64,000 bases of DNA from Chinchilla lanigera (taxonomy: Eukaryota > Chordata > Mammalia > Rodentia > Chinchillidae), in assembly GCF_000276665.1 (NCBI RefSeq), contig NW_004955476.1, positions 11,805,361 to 11,869,360 of the forward strand. The letters run 5' to 3'. A program made the translations under genes and the position numbers. The first letter of the stretch is position 1. Every line of letters starts with the position of its first letter. Below the pieces are notes generated by a model. It was given only the letters and a program-made list of their open reading frames with translations. It made no database searches and was not told the origin of the DNA. Positions 63,143 to 64,000 of the stretch are shown here, piece by piece.

Positions 63143-64000
63143 AAAAGATGCTCTTAATACAAAACTATATTAAGAAACAAAGGTTTTCACATGTACATGG
63201 CAATTCATCACTGTTAAACTCATGGTGCATTAAATGTATTCATGATTCCAGATATACAGATCTTCCAAAATGTTAAACAGAGATTGCTTATTGTGAGGAC
63301 TTTCTTTCAGATATAAACCTCTGCCTTTAAGAGACCTCTGCCTTTAAACTTATGATGTACATTCCATTAAAGGACAACAAATTAGGTAAAATCTTCATGC
63401 ATATTAGATAGAAATGATTGGTTGAAAGGGTTATATTATGTTAAAATGAAAAATTAGGCATGTTACCAAATATGATTTTTATGCTGCAATGTTATGTATG
63501 ATTTTGATTTCTAAATTTTGTGTAAAAGTATGTAACTGTTGTCTGTTAACATTCTATAAGGATTTAAATATTAGGATATCCATGTTTGTTAGAAAATAAT
63601 GCTTCCATGTTATGTTCTAAGGTGTTTGATATTCAGATAAGATAGTAATATTAAGCTTACTACCTCTATTACAGCATAATGTCATTAATCTTCCCTTCTG
63701 GATGTTTAACAACTGAAGTTTGGAGACTAAAAATTAGAGCAATAGATTGGGCTAAGAGGATAGCCAATATTTTGGCTCTAGCCCTCTGAGGTCAGTGATG
63801 ACTAAGCACATAAGAAAACCTGTGCTGCAACATCTTGTAACTGGGTTGAATCCCTGATTTTCTGATCAAGATTATGGGACCACAGAGGAAAGTTTCTACC
63901 ATGTATAGTGTGCCTAGGAAGAGTCACCAGCAGGGAAAAAAATCTCTCAAGCTTTTATAGCAAACAGCTTGGTCAAGCAATGGCCATGACTCATCCAGAC

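Larger units (their letters stand above)
62340..63960 (+). repeat. ERV-B 3' segment, paralogous to 57640-59380
   Basis: It has the same ordered blocks as ERV-A. It differs by a telomeric-repeat insertion (62780-62839), a B1 SINE (62983-63142) and absence of the ID SINE seen in ERV-A. Confidence 0.75.
59491..64000 (+). mobile_element. ERV-B: second, heavily deleted class II provirus (runs off the window)
   Basis: LTR (59491-59813) and primer-site-like sequence are followed by gag-leader-like proline-rich text, a protease-like GLLDTS patch at about 61163, an RT thumb-like patch at about 61720-61790, an integrase-like patch at about 61936, and the 3' segment shared with ERV-A. It is non-coding throughout. 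Confidence 0.7.

Overview
The window is mammalian nuclear DNA: short exons with GT/AG (and one GC/AG) splice sites, a CpG-island promoter, LINE-1, MaLR-like LTRs, class II endogenous retroviruses and tRNA-derived SINEs. The SINEs are rodent type: ID-like elements ending GGGCTGGGGATTTAGCTCAG on one strand, and B1/7SL-type monomers and B1-ID composites. A castorimorph (kangaroo-rat/beaver-like) rodent is my best guess, but that is low-confidence inference from the SINEs alone.

Five protein genes are recognised: SIRT3 (3' half only, +), RIC8A (-), BET1L (+), ODF3/CIMAP1A (-) and SCGB1C1 (-). The same gene block lies near the tip of human 11p15.5; here it runs in the opposite direction along the window. 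All exons were placed by reading the translated sequence and splice sites. RIC8A sums to 530 codons plus stop, BET1L to 111, ODF3 to 254 and SCGB1C1 to 95, each the expected length with no frame break. RIC8A and BET1L are divergent and share a GC-rich promoter. SIRT3 and RIC8A converge, as do BET1L and ODF3.

Layout. 1-17254 is one very long, repeat-packed stretch upstream of the first visible SIRT3 exon. It holds an inverted repeat, a long old LINE-1 hit by two LTRs and a SINE, and several LINE-1 fragments in both orientations. 17255-38000 is gene-dense and repeat-poor. 38000-50190 is intergenic with LTRs, SINEs and a 5'-truncated LINE-1 with a clear target duplication. 50190-64000 is an endogenous-retrovirus block: a solo LTR, a decayed betaretrovirus-like provirus (ERV-A) containing two processed pseudogenes (ZC3H15 and CRLS1), and a second, more deleted provirus (ERV-B) carrying an interstitial telomeric repeat.

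I found no CRISPR array, operon, tRNA/rRNA gene or novel enzymatic system. The most interesting features are the telomeric-repeat insertion in one of two paralogous proviral segments, the two gene retrocopies nested in one provirus, a decayed extra copy of an ODF3 exon inside an ODF3 intron, a GC-AG intron in ODF3, and the inverted repeat at the left edge.
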